Shown: positions 18,720 to 25,925 of the stretch, one piece after another
Numbering within the stretch: position 1 is the stretch's first letter
Layout of the letters: each line of letters starts with the position of its first letter
Translations under genes and position numbers: made by a program
Notes under the pieces: generated by a model
Databases searched by the model: none
Told to the model about the DNA's origin: nothing
The model's input: only the letters and a program-made list of their open reading frames with translations
Assembly (NCBI RefSeq): GCF_002965065.1
Contig: NZ_PTRE01000030.1
Coordinates: 1-64,000, forward strand
Direction: 5' to 3'
Length of the DNA stretch: 64,000 nt
Origin: Escherichia sp. MOD1-EC7003
GTDB taxonomy: Bacteria > Pseudomonadota > Gammaproteobacteria > Enterobacterales > Enterobacteriaceae

Positions 18720-19429
18720 TACTGCCACCCCCGGCAGAGTTCTCTGCCCTCCGCAAGGTCGCGCATTTTTTCTGGATTCTGTCGCGCCGCGCTCCATTGT
18801 ACAGGTGAAGGGGCGTTCCTGATTGCGCGGCTTACCGAATCCGGGAGTTTCTCCGGGCAATAACGCAGCGGGCTGGAGGTGTCGCTTTCGGTATCGTTAA
18901 TCCGGCCGCGAATCATCCCGACACTTTCAGCAGTATCTGTCGCTTTCAGTGTTTCGCATATTTTCTTTTCTGCGTTATACAGCGGCTGGCCAAGCAGCTC
19001 ACATAAACCACGAATCAATAACAGAGCAGGGGTCAGCTCGTTAATCAGTTCGGGAAGTGCTTTTGCAAATATCTCTGCCCGCAACTTATTATCAATGCTT
19101 TCGTAAGCACAACCAGCCTCTGCCGCGTTATAACGACACTCCAGTAGCCTGATGCGCGCCTCATCATGCAGCACCCGCAGACGCTCAAGATTTTCTCGCG
19201 CCACACCCGCCTGAATGGATAATTTCGCGGAGGCTTCCGTTTTTACGCCCAGCGCAGACAGGATTGAGTTCTGCCAGTCACGATCGAGAGATTCCAGCTC
19301 CCCTTTCGTCTGTTCGATAGTTGCTTCCAGATTGGTGATTAATGATTCCTGTTCACTGAGTTTTGCCATGGCTGCATCAAACTGTGCTTTACATACCTGA
19401 TGTTCGGCGCTTGCCTGAGTTATATCCAT
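18719..19429 (-). CDS. Coiled-coil protein, candidate Sid-like capsid-size factor
   Basis: This 236-residue protein is strongly helical, with coiled-coil stretches at about 10-50 and 65-105. It resembles P4 Sid (244 residues) in size, in the N-terminal helix pattern and in a segment beginning DW with GV and VARENLERLRVL further on (Sid: DW, GV, VARRELVQEYDNLAVVL, from memory). P4 Psu is a second possible relative. Sid forms an external scaffold that makes P2 gpN build small shells. The gene is coupled by TAATG to the capsid gene and transcribed leftward. Similarity is weak, so the call is tentative. Confidence 0.5.
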   Translation of the reverse strand: MDITQASAEHQVCKAQFDAAMAKLSEQESLITNLEATIEQTKGELESLDRDWQNSILSALGVKTEASAKLSIQAGVARENLERLRVLHDEARIRLLECRYNAAEAGCAYESIDNKLRAEIFAKALPELINELTPALLLIRGLCELLGQPLYNAEKKICETLKATDTAESVGMIRGRINDTESDTSSPLRYCPEKLPDSVSRAIRNAPSPVQWSAARQNPEKMRDLAEGRELCRGWQ

Positions 19430-19594
19430 TATTTGCTCCTGTAATACATTTTTTTACTTACGCCGATTTTTTCCATATTGCGTAATACATTCCAGCCGAT
19501 TTTGTTCTCGTAATACGCTCACAATACTGTTGTATTACGCTTTCTTATATCGCGGGTGTTAAATCCCGGCATAAACAATCAGGGAGGCAACACG

Positions 19595-19828
19595 ATGAAA
19601 AAACAAAAGAAAATGCGATGCGTATTACGCTGTATTCGTATCCCGCACGAAATCGACCATAAAATAAATCAGATATGTCAGGACAGAGAGATGAACTACT
19701 CCCAGTGCGTCAGAATGTTTATCAGTCAGGGAATTAAGGCCGGGGAAACGCAGGAAGAAGACTGCAACGGGCGCAATGTAGCGGGGGATGTGTGGGCCTG
19801 GGCAAATGACCAGAACCACACGACGTAA
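19595..19828 (+). CDS. Small ribbon-helix-helix-like regulator
   Basis: This protein has 77 residues from the ATG at 19595, which follows CAGGGAGGCAAC; an in-frame ATG at 19556 has no such site. After a basic start (MKKQKKMRC) comes a strand-helix-helix pattern (CVLRCIRIPHEIDHKINQIC, then MNYSQCVRMFISQGI) typical of Arc/MetJ-type or CopG-like DNA-binding proteins. It is the only rightward gene in this part of the island, divergent from the Sid-like gene, so it could set the switch for the late genes. The exact family is not recognised. Confidence 0.6.
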   Translation: MKKQKKMRCVLRCIRIPHEIDHKINQICQDREMNYSQCVRMFISQGIKAGETQEEDCNGRNVAGDVWAWANDQNHTT

Positions 19829-19878
19829 TACAGAAATAACGCAGCCGGTCACACTCGCTGGCTGTGTTATACAAATCA

Positions 19879-20061
19879 CTATGAAGTTTTCGACTTCCTG
19901 CGCTTAGTAATGCGTACAAACGACTCAAGCGTACAAAAACAAGCCCCACACTCAATATTATTGCACTGGTAATACGTTCTGTAGATGTTTTGTTCGTGTT
20001 CTTCCAACGAACGACCACGGGTGCGGGCTGAAGCGCCACAGGCCGGGCAAGGGAAAGACAT
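19879..20061 (-). CDS. Ogr/Delta-family zinc-finger late activator
   Basis: This 60-residue protein has the Ogr/Delta zinc-binding pattern Cys5-X2-Cys8 and Cys33-X4-Cys38 (CPACG and QCNNIECGACF; P2 Ogr: CPLC and QCQNVNCSATF, from memory). P2 Ogr and P4 Delta activate late promoters of phage and satellite by contacting RNA polymerase alpha. It would let this island and a P2-like helper switch on each other's late genes. It is transcribed towards the Sid-like and capsid genes. The ribosome-binding site is AAGAGGAG. Confidence 0.88.
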   Translation of the reverse strand: MSFPCPACGASARTRGRSLEEHEQNIYRTYYQCNNIECGACFCTLESFVRITKRRKSKTS

Positions 20062-20309
20062 ATCACGCTCCTCTTACTGGTGTGAAATTTAACCTATTAT
20101 ATCTTCTGCCGCCCCCCTCTGGCTGTATCAAATAAACCCGCAGCAGTCGCCGCGTATTACGCACGGGCGCGCCGTTCCCATGCTCACTCGTCACATTCCC
20201 CGTATCAGTTCTCTCTTGCCGTAAGAACGGCTCTGGCTGGCGATAAAACTAACCCGGTCGGGGCATTCCCGCAGCCTTTAGCGAAAATGTAATTTACCCC
20301 CTGAAACGC

Positions 20310-20328
20310 GTGCTGTTCCCCCGTCACC
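20310..20328 (-). other. P2-type cos-like sequence
   Basis: On the minus strand the 19 bases are GGTGACGGGGGAACAGCAC. The P2/P4 cohesive end, as I remember it, is GGCGAGGCGGGGAAAGCAC. The two agree at 14 of 19 positions, including GG-GA at the left and GGG-A-AGCAC at the right. A cos site is expected in a satellite packaged by a P2-like terminase. No flanking terminase-binding sites were verified. Confidence 0.4.
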
Positions 20329-20424
20329 TGCGCGCGAAAAACTCACCGTTTTTTGTGCACGCACGAAATCGCCCTCCGGGCGCGCCAGTACTGGGCCGGA
20401 TGGGCAAAAAGTTACTCTAAAAAA

Positions 20425-20451
20425 TTGTGCAAATTTGTGCACTTTTGTGCA
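20425..20451 (+). repeat. Three TTGTGCA repeats with a 10-bp period
   Basis: TTGTGCA begins at 20425, 20435 and 20445, exactly one helical turn apart. This phasing suggests a protein-binding array, for example for a terminase or regulator. The function is unknown. Confidence 0.6.
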
Positions 20452-20677
20452 GATGAACAATAGCGTCAAAAAGAGTGCTTTTGAGAGATTTTTTATGGCA
20501 ACTGCGCCGCGTGTATTACGTTTTTTACCATCCCCGCCGCGCATGTACATACTTCATTTTTCTGCCAAACAACAGGGCAACTCCCCGTGACTGACAGCCC
20601 CAAAAAATCAATGATTGATGTTGCATTTTTGTTAGAGGTCAGGCCAGTTGTTTTGGGGCTCTGCCTCATAATCCGGT

Positions 20678-20991
20678 GGGGGGTGCGCAAAGCGGTTACA
20701 ACGGTTACAACAGTCAAAAACACCACTTAACAGCATGATTTTAATGGATATTGTTTGTAACCGCTTTGCGGTTACACTGCGGTTACAACGGTTACAGGTT
20801 TCAAAAAGCACTTTATTATCAATCAATTAAAAACTTAACCTGTAACCGCCTGTAACCTAACAAAACGGTTACATGTAACCGCGTTGTAACCGCTTTTGTA
20901 ACTCATCCGACCAGTTATAATATATTGATATATAATGCAAAAATAAGTGATTTTAAATTTGTAACCGTTGTAACCGCTTTGCGCACCCCCC
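20678..20991. repeat. Origin-like iteron block bounded by a 33-bp inverted repeat
   Basis: A perfect 33-bp inverted repeat occupies 20678-20710 and 20959-20991. Each arm reads inward from GGGGGG through TGCGCAAAG to two CGGTTACAA units. Between the arms are nine more GGTTACA/TGTAACC heptamers, giving 13 in total from 20694 to 20975. An AT-rich tract (TATAATATATTGATATATAA) lies at about 20917-20936. Iterons in both orientations beside an AT-rich segment are typical of a replication origin. P4-type primases bind iterons of their own origin, and this block lies downstream of the primase-recombinase pair. Confidence 0.65.
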
Positions 20992-21242
20992 CCCAAACTT
21001 TAGCGCGACCCTTTAAAATGTTAATTAAACCCACTTACTCTGTATCACTCTCATTAACTCTCTGTGATTGAAATGTATCTCGCCACTGTTTGACTCTTTC
21101 TGATAATCAGGGGAAGCAAAAAATTGATGGCGGCACTACTGCAATATGACCACCATTGCATTGCTGTTACCGTTGGTTCTGGCCAACAAAAAAGGTCAGC
21201 GGGAAACTGACCTCTTTTGCTGTGAATGTAGCGTTCTGCGGG
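20992..21242. other. Non-coding segment downstream of the second recombinase
   Basis: No gene is seen. Near 21195 the minus-strand sequence of the hairpin GGTCAGCGGGAAACTGACC is preceded by GAGG and followed by TTTTTTGT, which suits a terminator for the primase-recombinase transcript. Confidence 0.4.
21190..21222 (-). terminator. Terminator after the second recombinase gene
   Basis: The inverted repeat GGTCAG...CTGACC (21195-21213) has AAAAAA on its plus-strand left side, giving a U-tract on the minus strand. It lies just beyond the stop of the recombinase gene at 21243. Confidence 0.6.
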
Positions 21243-22247
21243 TTACTCTGCTGGCTCTTTTTCTTCGGTGATCACTATGTTGGCTACCGGGTTAAATCTC
21301 ATGGCATCTGCCAGATAATCCGGTGCAAAATGTGCGTATGCCATAGTCTGCTGAATTGTCGCATGCCCAAGGATTTTTTGTAGCGCAAGAATGTTGCCAC
21401 CGTTCATCACAAAGTGACTGGCGAATGTATGCCGCAATACATGCGCAGCCTGCCCCCTCGGTAAATCGGGTTTTATTTTTTTTAATGCCCGGCAAAACTC
21501 TCTGTACTTCACATCAAACAGTCGCCCGGTTTCTTTTGTTTTTACGGCATCGCATATTTCCTGCGACACAGGCACCGTTCTTTTTCTACCGTTTTTGGTT
21601 TCCAGAAACGTTATTCTATTATGAACTATTTGCTCTCCATGCAATCTGCTGGCCTCACTCCAGCGGGCTCCGGTACAAAGACACAAGAGCGCAACCCTTC
21701 GTTGATCTCCATTCAGCCCGTCAAGCAACAATGTGACCTCGTTTTTTGATAAAAAGGCCATTTCCCGCTGCTTTACATAAAGAACAGGAATACCACGAAC
21801 CGGATGCTCTGCATCCCACAAACCGATCTTTTTCAGGGCTGTAAACATCCCCGATAATCTGTTCATGTATCTGTTTGCTGAGGACGGCTTTAATCCTTCC
21901 GCAATTTTCTGCGATCGCCATGCAATGATTTTTAATTTGTCGAGTTCTACCGCAAACATGTCAGCTCCAAGCTCATTAATAATTTTGCCAAGCTGCTGTT
22001 TATCCGTGTTTGCCTTTCGCCTGTGCTGACCGTGATAAACCCACCACAATTCCAGTAAATCGCTAAGGGTTCTCCGGTCGCGATAGCCCTGTATAAACTC
22101 GCGCTTTTCGGCGTTCGCTATGATGTACCGTTCAGTTGCTGTAGCTATAGATTTTTTGTCAAATATTCTTCTGATGCGCTTCCCTTTACGTCCGCATGGC
22201 CTGATATCGAGTAGCCACCGCCCATCATGCATCTTTCTGATCGGCAT
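21243..22247 (-). CDS. Second tyrosine recombinase, P2-integrase-like
   Basis: This is a 334-residue tyrosine recombinase. The start MPIRKMHDGRW at 22247 follows a strong AAGGAGGGG site; a longer frame to 22283 overlaps the primase gene. Catalytic boxes are visible: Arg in CTGARWSEAS near residue 193, HVLRHTFASHF near 270, the LGH turn and the nucleophile candidate Tyr in MAYAHF near 302. It resembles P2-type integrases. It starts 3 bp after the primase stop and is read on the same transcript, away from the island ends. A role in multimer resolution or excision is possible. A different, P4-type integrase occupies the usual end position. Confidence 0.88.
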   Translation of the reverse strand: MPIRKMHDGRWLLDIRPCGRKGKRIRRIFDKKSIATATERYIIANAEKREFIQGYRDRRTLSDLLELWWVYHGQHRRKANTDKQQLGKIINELGADMFAVELDKLKIIAWRSQKIAEGLKPSSANRYMNRLSGMFTALKKIGLWDAEHPVRGIPVLYVKQREMAFLSKNEVTLLLDGLNGDQRRVALLCLCTGARWSEASRLHGEQIVHNRITFLETKNGRKRTVPVSQEICDAVKTKETGRLFDVKYREFCRALKKIKPDLPRGQAAHVLRHTFASHFVMNGGNILALQKILGHATIQQTMAYAHFAPDYLADAMRFNPVANIVITEEKEPAE

Positions 22248-22249
22248 GT

Positions 22250-24919
22250 TTAACGCCCCTCCTTGTAACTGAATATCCGGCATTTCAGTACTTCCGGCTC
22301 TCTGGCCTCGGCTACCCCTTTTCCGGCGTTTGCCTGTCTGGACACCTCACTACGAATTGTTTTACGACCTGTCAACGGTCGGGAGCGTCCAGCCCCGAGC
22401 AACTCAATCATTTCGCGATCGGTTCGGATCTCCACGCGGTGAATGGCGGCTGCCTGTGCCAGTTGCGGAATACTGATAGCAATCCCTTCGCAGCATCCCT
22501 TGCCGTAGTGGTTTACACCGTATTTTGTTATGCCGTCCAGGAAGTCGAACGCTTCCCAGAACTCCACCACTTCCGGTAAATCAGCCGCCGCCGCTTTAAC
22601 CTGCGCTGTTGCCATTTGTTCCAGTTCCAGACATGTGGCATCAAGCCATTCAGCCGGGATATCAATAACGCATTTAAGCGCCCTGACCAGCGCGATAAGT
22701 TGCGCGTGATTTTTGGCGATACGGGGATGGCGAATATTTTCGCATCCGCAAAGGCGTTCCGTTTCAGCCGGCGACACTTCCAGGAACGTTTGCATAATCG
22801 CCCGTTCCTGACTTACCGCCCGATGAATAAACCCCGATACCTTCTCGACGGGGTAGAGTTCCAGTCGTCTCGCCGCCAGTCGGGTATCAGGTGAATGGCG
22901 TTTTTTATCGGTGTATATACGTATCAGGCGCTCGATAATTGCCGGCGAGGCGTTTACCCGCGCATTCTGCGCAATTACGATAGCGCCCTTAAAATCCGGG
23001 TCATAGGTGTTGTTATTGTTGGCCTTAACACCACGAACGCCGATACCACCGCCGTTATAGAGACTTTTCAGGTTATCGAAGTCAAACGCACCTCTTTTTT
23101 GCGCATTGTCTCCCCGGTCCGCTTCAATCAGAACAACAGGTAATCCGGCGACCTGTCCAAAGGTGCGCTTCCAGCCCGCCTCTGATCCTTTGGTTGGATC
23201 TACGCCTTCATAGTTGTCACGACCGCACAGCCGCCAGCAAAAATCAATCAATGTTGATTTACCCGTTCCGGGCTCCCCGGTGACTTCAAGGAAGGGGAAG
23301 GATTCTTCTTTATCCCGGATTTGTTCACTGAACAGCGAACCCAGCCAGAAAGCCAGGGTAATAATTCCCTTTTCGCCAAAAGCCAGCCAGAGATCTTCCA
23401 CCCATGACGTTGTAAATTCATCCGGTTTTTTGTAGTTAATCTGTAATGTGGGTTTTTCGCTTAATGGTTTTGCGTTTATGCCATCAATTTCAAAATAATC
23501 TTCGTCATTGATTTCATAAGTTTTACCCTTGTAAACAGCAATATCATTAAACAACCATGCCCCAATGGCCTTGTTGTATCCGATAAAATCCTGACCAATA
23601 ACCTCTTTTATTGCGGGAAGGTCATTTTTTATTAATGCGTCAAGTTGCGTAGTCGTTCCGGTATAAATGCCGCCTTTTGCTACGTGCAACAGACGTTTTT
23701 TAAATTCAGATGCGGATGTTAATTGCCCTGATGTAAAGGTGTTTTTCACCGTAGCACCATCCGGGAATGTAATGCGGAAGTAATACCATGCTTCATCCGT
23801 ATCATTGTTTCGAATGTAATAAAGCGGCACTGGGTTACAGTTTGCGATTTCTTTTACAGCGCCGGATTCCTTGAGTGCAATTTTGCGCGCTTCATCTTCG
23901 TCAACATTTCGCTCATTAATGACACGCTCAACAGCCTTCATATGGCGCTCAATATCCAGCTTGAACCAGAACACACGGTTATCAAAGGGAAAATGAAATT
24001 CCTTTCGCTCACGAAAGGAAAACATTATTAGTGCCTTATCTCTCGGAGATTTCGCCAGCAATAAATCACCGTAATAACGGTATCTTTTCACATCATGGCC
24101 ACGTAGCTTTCCGGCGATGTGTAAATCATTCCAGTCGCGTTTATTGTTGTTTTCACCCGGTAACGCCGCTGCCGTTCTCCAGCCGCCTTCGGCGCTGCGT
24201 TCTGCATGTTTTTTCGCGTAACGCTCACCCGCACGCCCGTTATCCAGCGCCCACACAATAACCGGACGGGGATTATCTCCGCACAGCTTCGCCAGTTCTT
24301 CCAGCGCCTTATCAGGGTAGTTCACGGCAGACATGACAGAAACGGCCGCAATGCCATTCTGGTTAAGGCTGATGGCATCAAAGACACCCTCACAAATCCA
24401 GATTTCTTTGGCCTTGCTTAAATCAGCTCCCGGATAAGCCCACCACAGCCCCTTGTAGCTGCCGGAAAAATTCGCCTTGCGAGCGAAGCGTTCCGGTCGG
24501 TCTATGATGCGCTCCCACCACACGCCGTCAGCCAGCGTAAAACGCACGGTAGCGGCTTGTTCGCCGCTTTCCTTGTCCTGGTATCGCTCCTGAGTAAATG
24601 CCCCTTTCAGTGGCTCCACAGCAATATTGCGCGCTTCCTGAAGATAAGCTGCCGCCGCTGCGTATGGATCGTCTTTCGTGCTGATATAGCGATCTGACCA
24701 TGACGAAAACACATCCGGGTAAAGTTCTTTGGTCAACAGGTCTGCACCGCATTTATTTTCGCGGCCACAGTGTACGATGTACGGCCTCTCAAGACTGGTA
24801 AACAGTTCCTTCTTTCCACATTGCGGACAAACACCATAACGAAGATAGTTATTTTCTTCTTTAAAGTTGTAATCACGAATAAGACGGTTAATAATCTCTT
24901 TTCTGGTGTTATGTTTCAT
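22250..24919 (-). CDS. Satellite replication protein: zinc-finger TOPRIM primase with helicase domain
   Basis: The protein has 889 residues from the ATG at 24919, which follows a GGGGGGGG site. An N-terminal zinc finger uses Cys31, Cys34, Cys51 and Cys57 (CPQCG and HCGRENKCG). A TOPRIM-type segment follows (EIWICEGVFDAISL and VIVWALDNGRAG, about 175-245). The C-terminal half is a DUF927-like helicase with the Walker A motif GEPGTGKST near residue 550 and a Walker B-like VVLIEADRG. The layout matches the primase-helicase proteins of P4 (alpha) and related islands. It should start replication at the iteron block nearby. Confidence 0.88.
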   Translation of the reverse strand: MKHNTRKEIINRLIRDYNFKEENNYLRYGVCPQCGKKELFTSLERPYIVHCGRENKCGADLLTKELYPDVFSSWSDRYISTKDDPYAAAAAYLQEARNIAVEPLKGAFTQERYQDKESGEQAATVRFTLADGVWWERIIDRPERFARKANFSGSYKGLWWAYPGADLSKAKEIWICEGVFDAISLNQNGIAAVSVMSAVNYPDKALEELAKLCGDNPRPVIVWALDNGRAGERYAKKHAERSAEGGWRTAAALPGENNNKRDWNDLHIAGKLRGHDVKRYRYYGDLLLAKSPRDKALIMFSFRERKEFHFPFDNRVFWFKLDIERHMKAVERVINERNVDEDEARKIALKESGAVKEIANCNPVPLYYIRNNDTDEAWYYFRITFPDGATVKNTFTSGQLTSASEFKKRLLHVAKGGIYTGTTTQLDALIKNDLPAIKEVIGQDFIGYNKAIGAWLFNDIAVYKGKTYEINDEDYFEIDGINAKPLSEKPTLQINYKKPDEFTTSWVEDLWLAFGEKGIITLAFWLGSLFSEQIRDKEESFPFLEVTGEPGTGKSTLIDFCWRLCGRDNYEGVDPTKGSEAGWKRTFGQVAGLPVVLIEADRGDNAQKRGAFDFDNLKSLYNGGGIGVRGVKANNNNTYDPDFKGAIVIAQNARVNASPAIIERLIRIYTDKKRHSPDTRLAARRLELYPVEKVSGFIHRAVSQERAIMQTFLEVSPAETERLCGCENIRHPRIAKNHAQLIALVRALKCVIDIPAEWLDATCLELEQMATAQVKAAAADLPEVVEFWEAFDFLDGITKYGVNHYGKGCCEGIAISIPQLAQAAAIHRVEIRTDREMIELLGAGRSRPLTGRKTIRSEVSRQANAGKGVAEAREPEVLKCRIFSYKEGR

Positions 24920-24963
24920 ATATAAATCCCCCCCCCACTGCACCTTTTGCAGTGGGGTTTTTA

Positions 24964-25269
24964 TTAATTACTCGTTACTTCTTGTTTCCGGGCAATCCCT
25001 GCGGCTTCAGCTTTGTGCCATGAAAAAATCCCGCCAGAAAGATGCATTCCTGATTTAATCGCTCGTAATTCCCGATAAAGAATGTTAGTTAATGATTCCA
25101 TTTCATCGCTTTGTACAGCAATTCGCTCTTTGGTATTAATTTCACCTGTCAATGCTGAAAAAAGAGCAATAACATTTATTACATCCTCAAGACTGCCAAT
25201 GGAATCTTCTGTGAAAAAGCCAGCGTATTCTTTTTTGTATATATTGCGGACATTCTGATTTTCAGACAT
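24964..25269 (-). CDS. Small island protein of unknown function
   Basis: This 101-residue protein (MSENQNVRNIYKKEYAGF...) has a good GGGGAG ribosome-binding site. It is largely helical (LEDVINVIALFSALTG, MESLTNILYRELRAI), with no Cys cluster and no membrane segment. I do not recognise the family. It lies 44 bp before the primase gene in the same transcript, as do accessory genes of satellite replication operons. Confidence 0.65.
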   Translation of the reverse strand: MSENQNVRNIYKKEYAGFFTEDSIGSLEDVINVIALFSALTGEINTKERIAVQSDEMESLTNILYRELRAIKSGMHLSGGIFSWHKAEAAGIARKQEVTSN

Positions 25270-25336
25270 AAAAACTCCCCGGCCAGTTAAGGCCGAAATA
25301 TAAATTGAATTCAGTTATCAGTGGACAATTCGGGAA

Positions 25337-25555
25337 TCAGGCGGAAAGCTGCGTCACCTTCAACGCTCTGAAATGTGTCATTCCCAGCTCTTCCAGCCCT
25401 TCGGCTGCGCGGCGTATGGCTTCGCCCGGTCCCGTTCCGTATACCGTTGCATGTGCATGTTTGGTTAACCCGCGCTTATTAACGGCATAACCCAACACAA
25501 AGAAACGTTTTTCACCACTGCCATTATTTTTACGGGATGCTGAACGGGTTTTCAT
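25337..25555 (-). CDS. Small basic island protein, unknown function
   Basis: This 72-residue protein has a basic start (MKTRSASRKNNGSGEKR) and a compact alpha-beta body (FFVLGYAVNKRGL, then GEAIRRAAEGLEELG). Its ATG overlaps the stop of the upstream small gene by 4 bp, so it is translationally coupled. Similar small proteins occur before primase genes in enterobacterial satellites and prophages, but I know no defined function. Confidence 0.65.
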   Translation of the reverse strand: MKTRSASRKNNGSGEKRFFVLGYAVNKRGLTKHAHATVYGTGPGEAIRRAAEGLEELGMTHFRALKVTQLSA

Positions 25556-25740
25556 TTCTTCACCTTTACCACTGATGCTGTGAGCTCTTCTTCTGGCAAT
25601 TGATATTTCGGCGCAATTTCTTCCGTATACCTGATAACGTCCCTTGCCGCTTTTCCTTTTGATTTATATTTACGTATCGTGTGGAAGTTTTCTTCCTCTC
25701 CTGTTACCACATTACGCAATTTAATATGAATCTCGTACAT
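25552..25740 (-). CDS. Small island protein, unknown function
   Basis: This 62-residue protein starts from the ATG at 25740, preceded by GGAGGGG; a longer frame begins at 25770. It opens MYEIHIKLRNVVTGEEENF and continues with a basic helix (KSKGKAARDVIRYTEEI). It lies in the coupled run of small genes between the Ash-like gene and the primase. No family is recognised. Confidence 0.65.
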   Translation of the reverse strand: MYEIHIKLRNVVTGEEENFHTIRKYKSKGKAARDVIRYTEEIAPKYQLPEEELTASVVKVKK

Positions 25741-25742
25741 CG

Positions 25743-25925
25743 TTACCCCTCCATGATTTTTACTGCGCATTTGTGAGTTAATCGCCCCTGTTTGTCATTG
25801 CGGGAATATGCCATACGACAGGCATCACGCCATGCATCGTCATAAGTCGGATATTCCCAGGAATGAATCATCTGGCGAACGTCGCCGTTCTGGTAGTTAA
25901 TCAGGGTGATAAGGAGCTTAAACAT
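25743..25925 (-). CDS. Small island protein next to Ash/Icd-like gene
   Basis: This 60-residue protein starts from the ATG at 25925, just before the Ash-like stop codon, which suggests coupling. The sequence (MFKLLITLINYQNGDVRQMI, then SWEYPTYDDAWRDACRMAY) forms a small strand-helix fold. It ends 3 bp before the next small gene starts. Comparable proteins accompany Ash/Icd genes in other elements from memory; the function is unknown. Confidence 0.65.
   Translation of the reverse strand: MFKLLITLINYQNGDVRQMIHSWEYPTYDDAWRDACRMAYSRNDKQGRLTHKCAVKIMEG

Larger units (their letters stand above)
19441..20519. repeat. Nine dispersed GTAATAC motifs around the RHH and Delta-like genes
   Basis: GTAATAC or its complement GTATTAC occurs at 19441, 19482, 19510, 19532, 19622, 19825, 19969, 20154 and 20513. 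Most copies extend to GTAATACG or GCGTAATAC. Four lie in the divergent space between the Sid-like gene and the ribbon-helix-helix gene. They may be operators for that regulator. Confidence 0.5.
20062..20677. other. Non-coding segment between the Delta-like gene and the iteron block
   Basis: No credible gene is seen here. The segment holds a GC-rich region with a P2-cos-like sequence (20310-20328), a TTTTTTGTGCACGCACG stretch near 20350, three TTGTGCA repeats (20425-20451) and two GTATTAC motifs. Its position between late genes and origin resembles a packaging region. Confidence 0.5.

Noticed and set aside
18720-18860. Longer N-terminus of the capsid-like protein (47 extra codons)
   Set aside because: This extension lies inside the upstream gene in another frame, while the ATG at 18719 overlaps the upstream stop as TAATG with a GGGGGTGG site before it.
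19430-19560. Ogr/Delta activator site (TGT-N12-ACA) before the Sid-like gene
   Set aside because: I checked the TGT triplets in this interval and none has ACA at the required spacing.
20278-20550. A 90-codon open frame over the cos-like region
   Set aside because: It has no ribosome-binding site, an odd composition and covers repeated motifs, so it is better explained as non-coding.
20640-20995. CRISPR array
   Set aside because: The repeats are short heptamers in both orientations with irregular spacing and no cas genes nearby.
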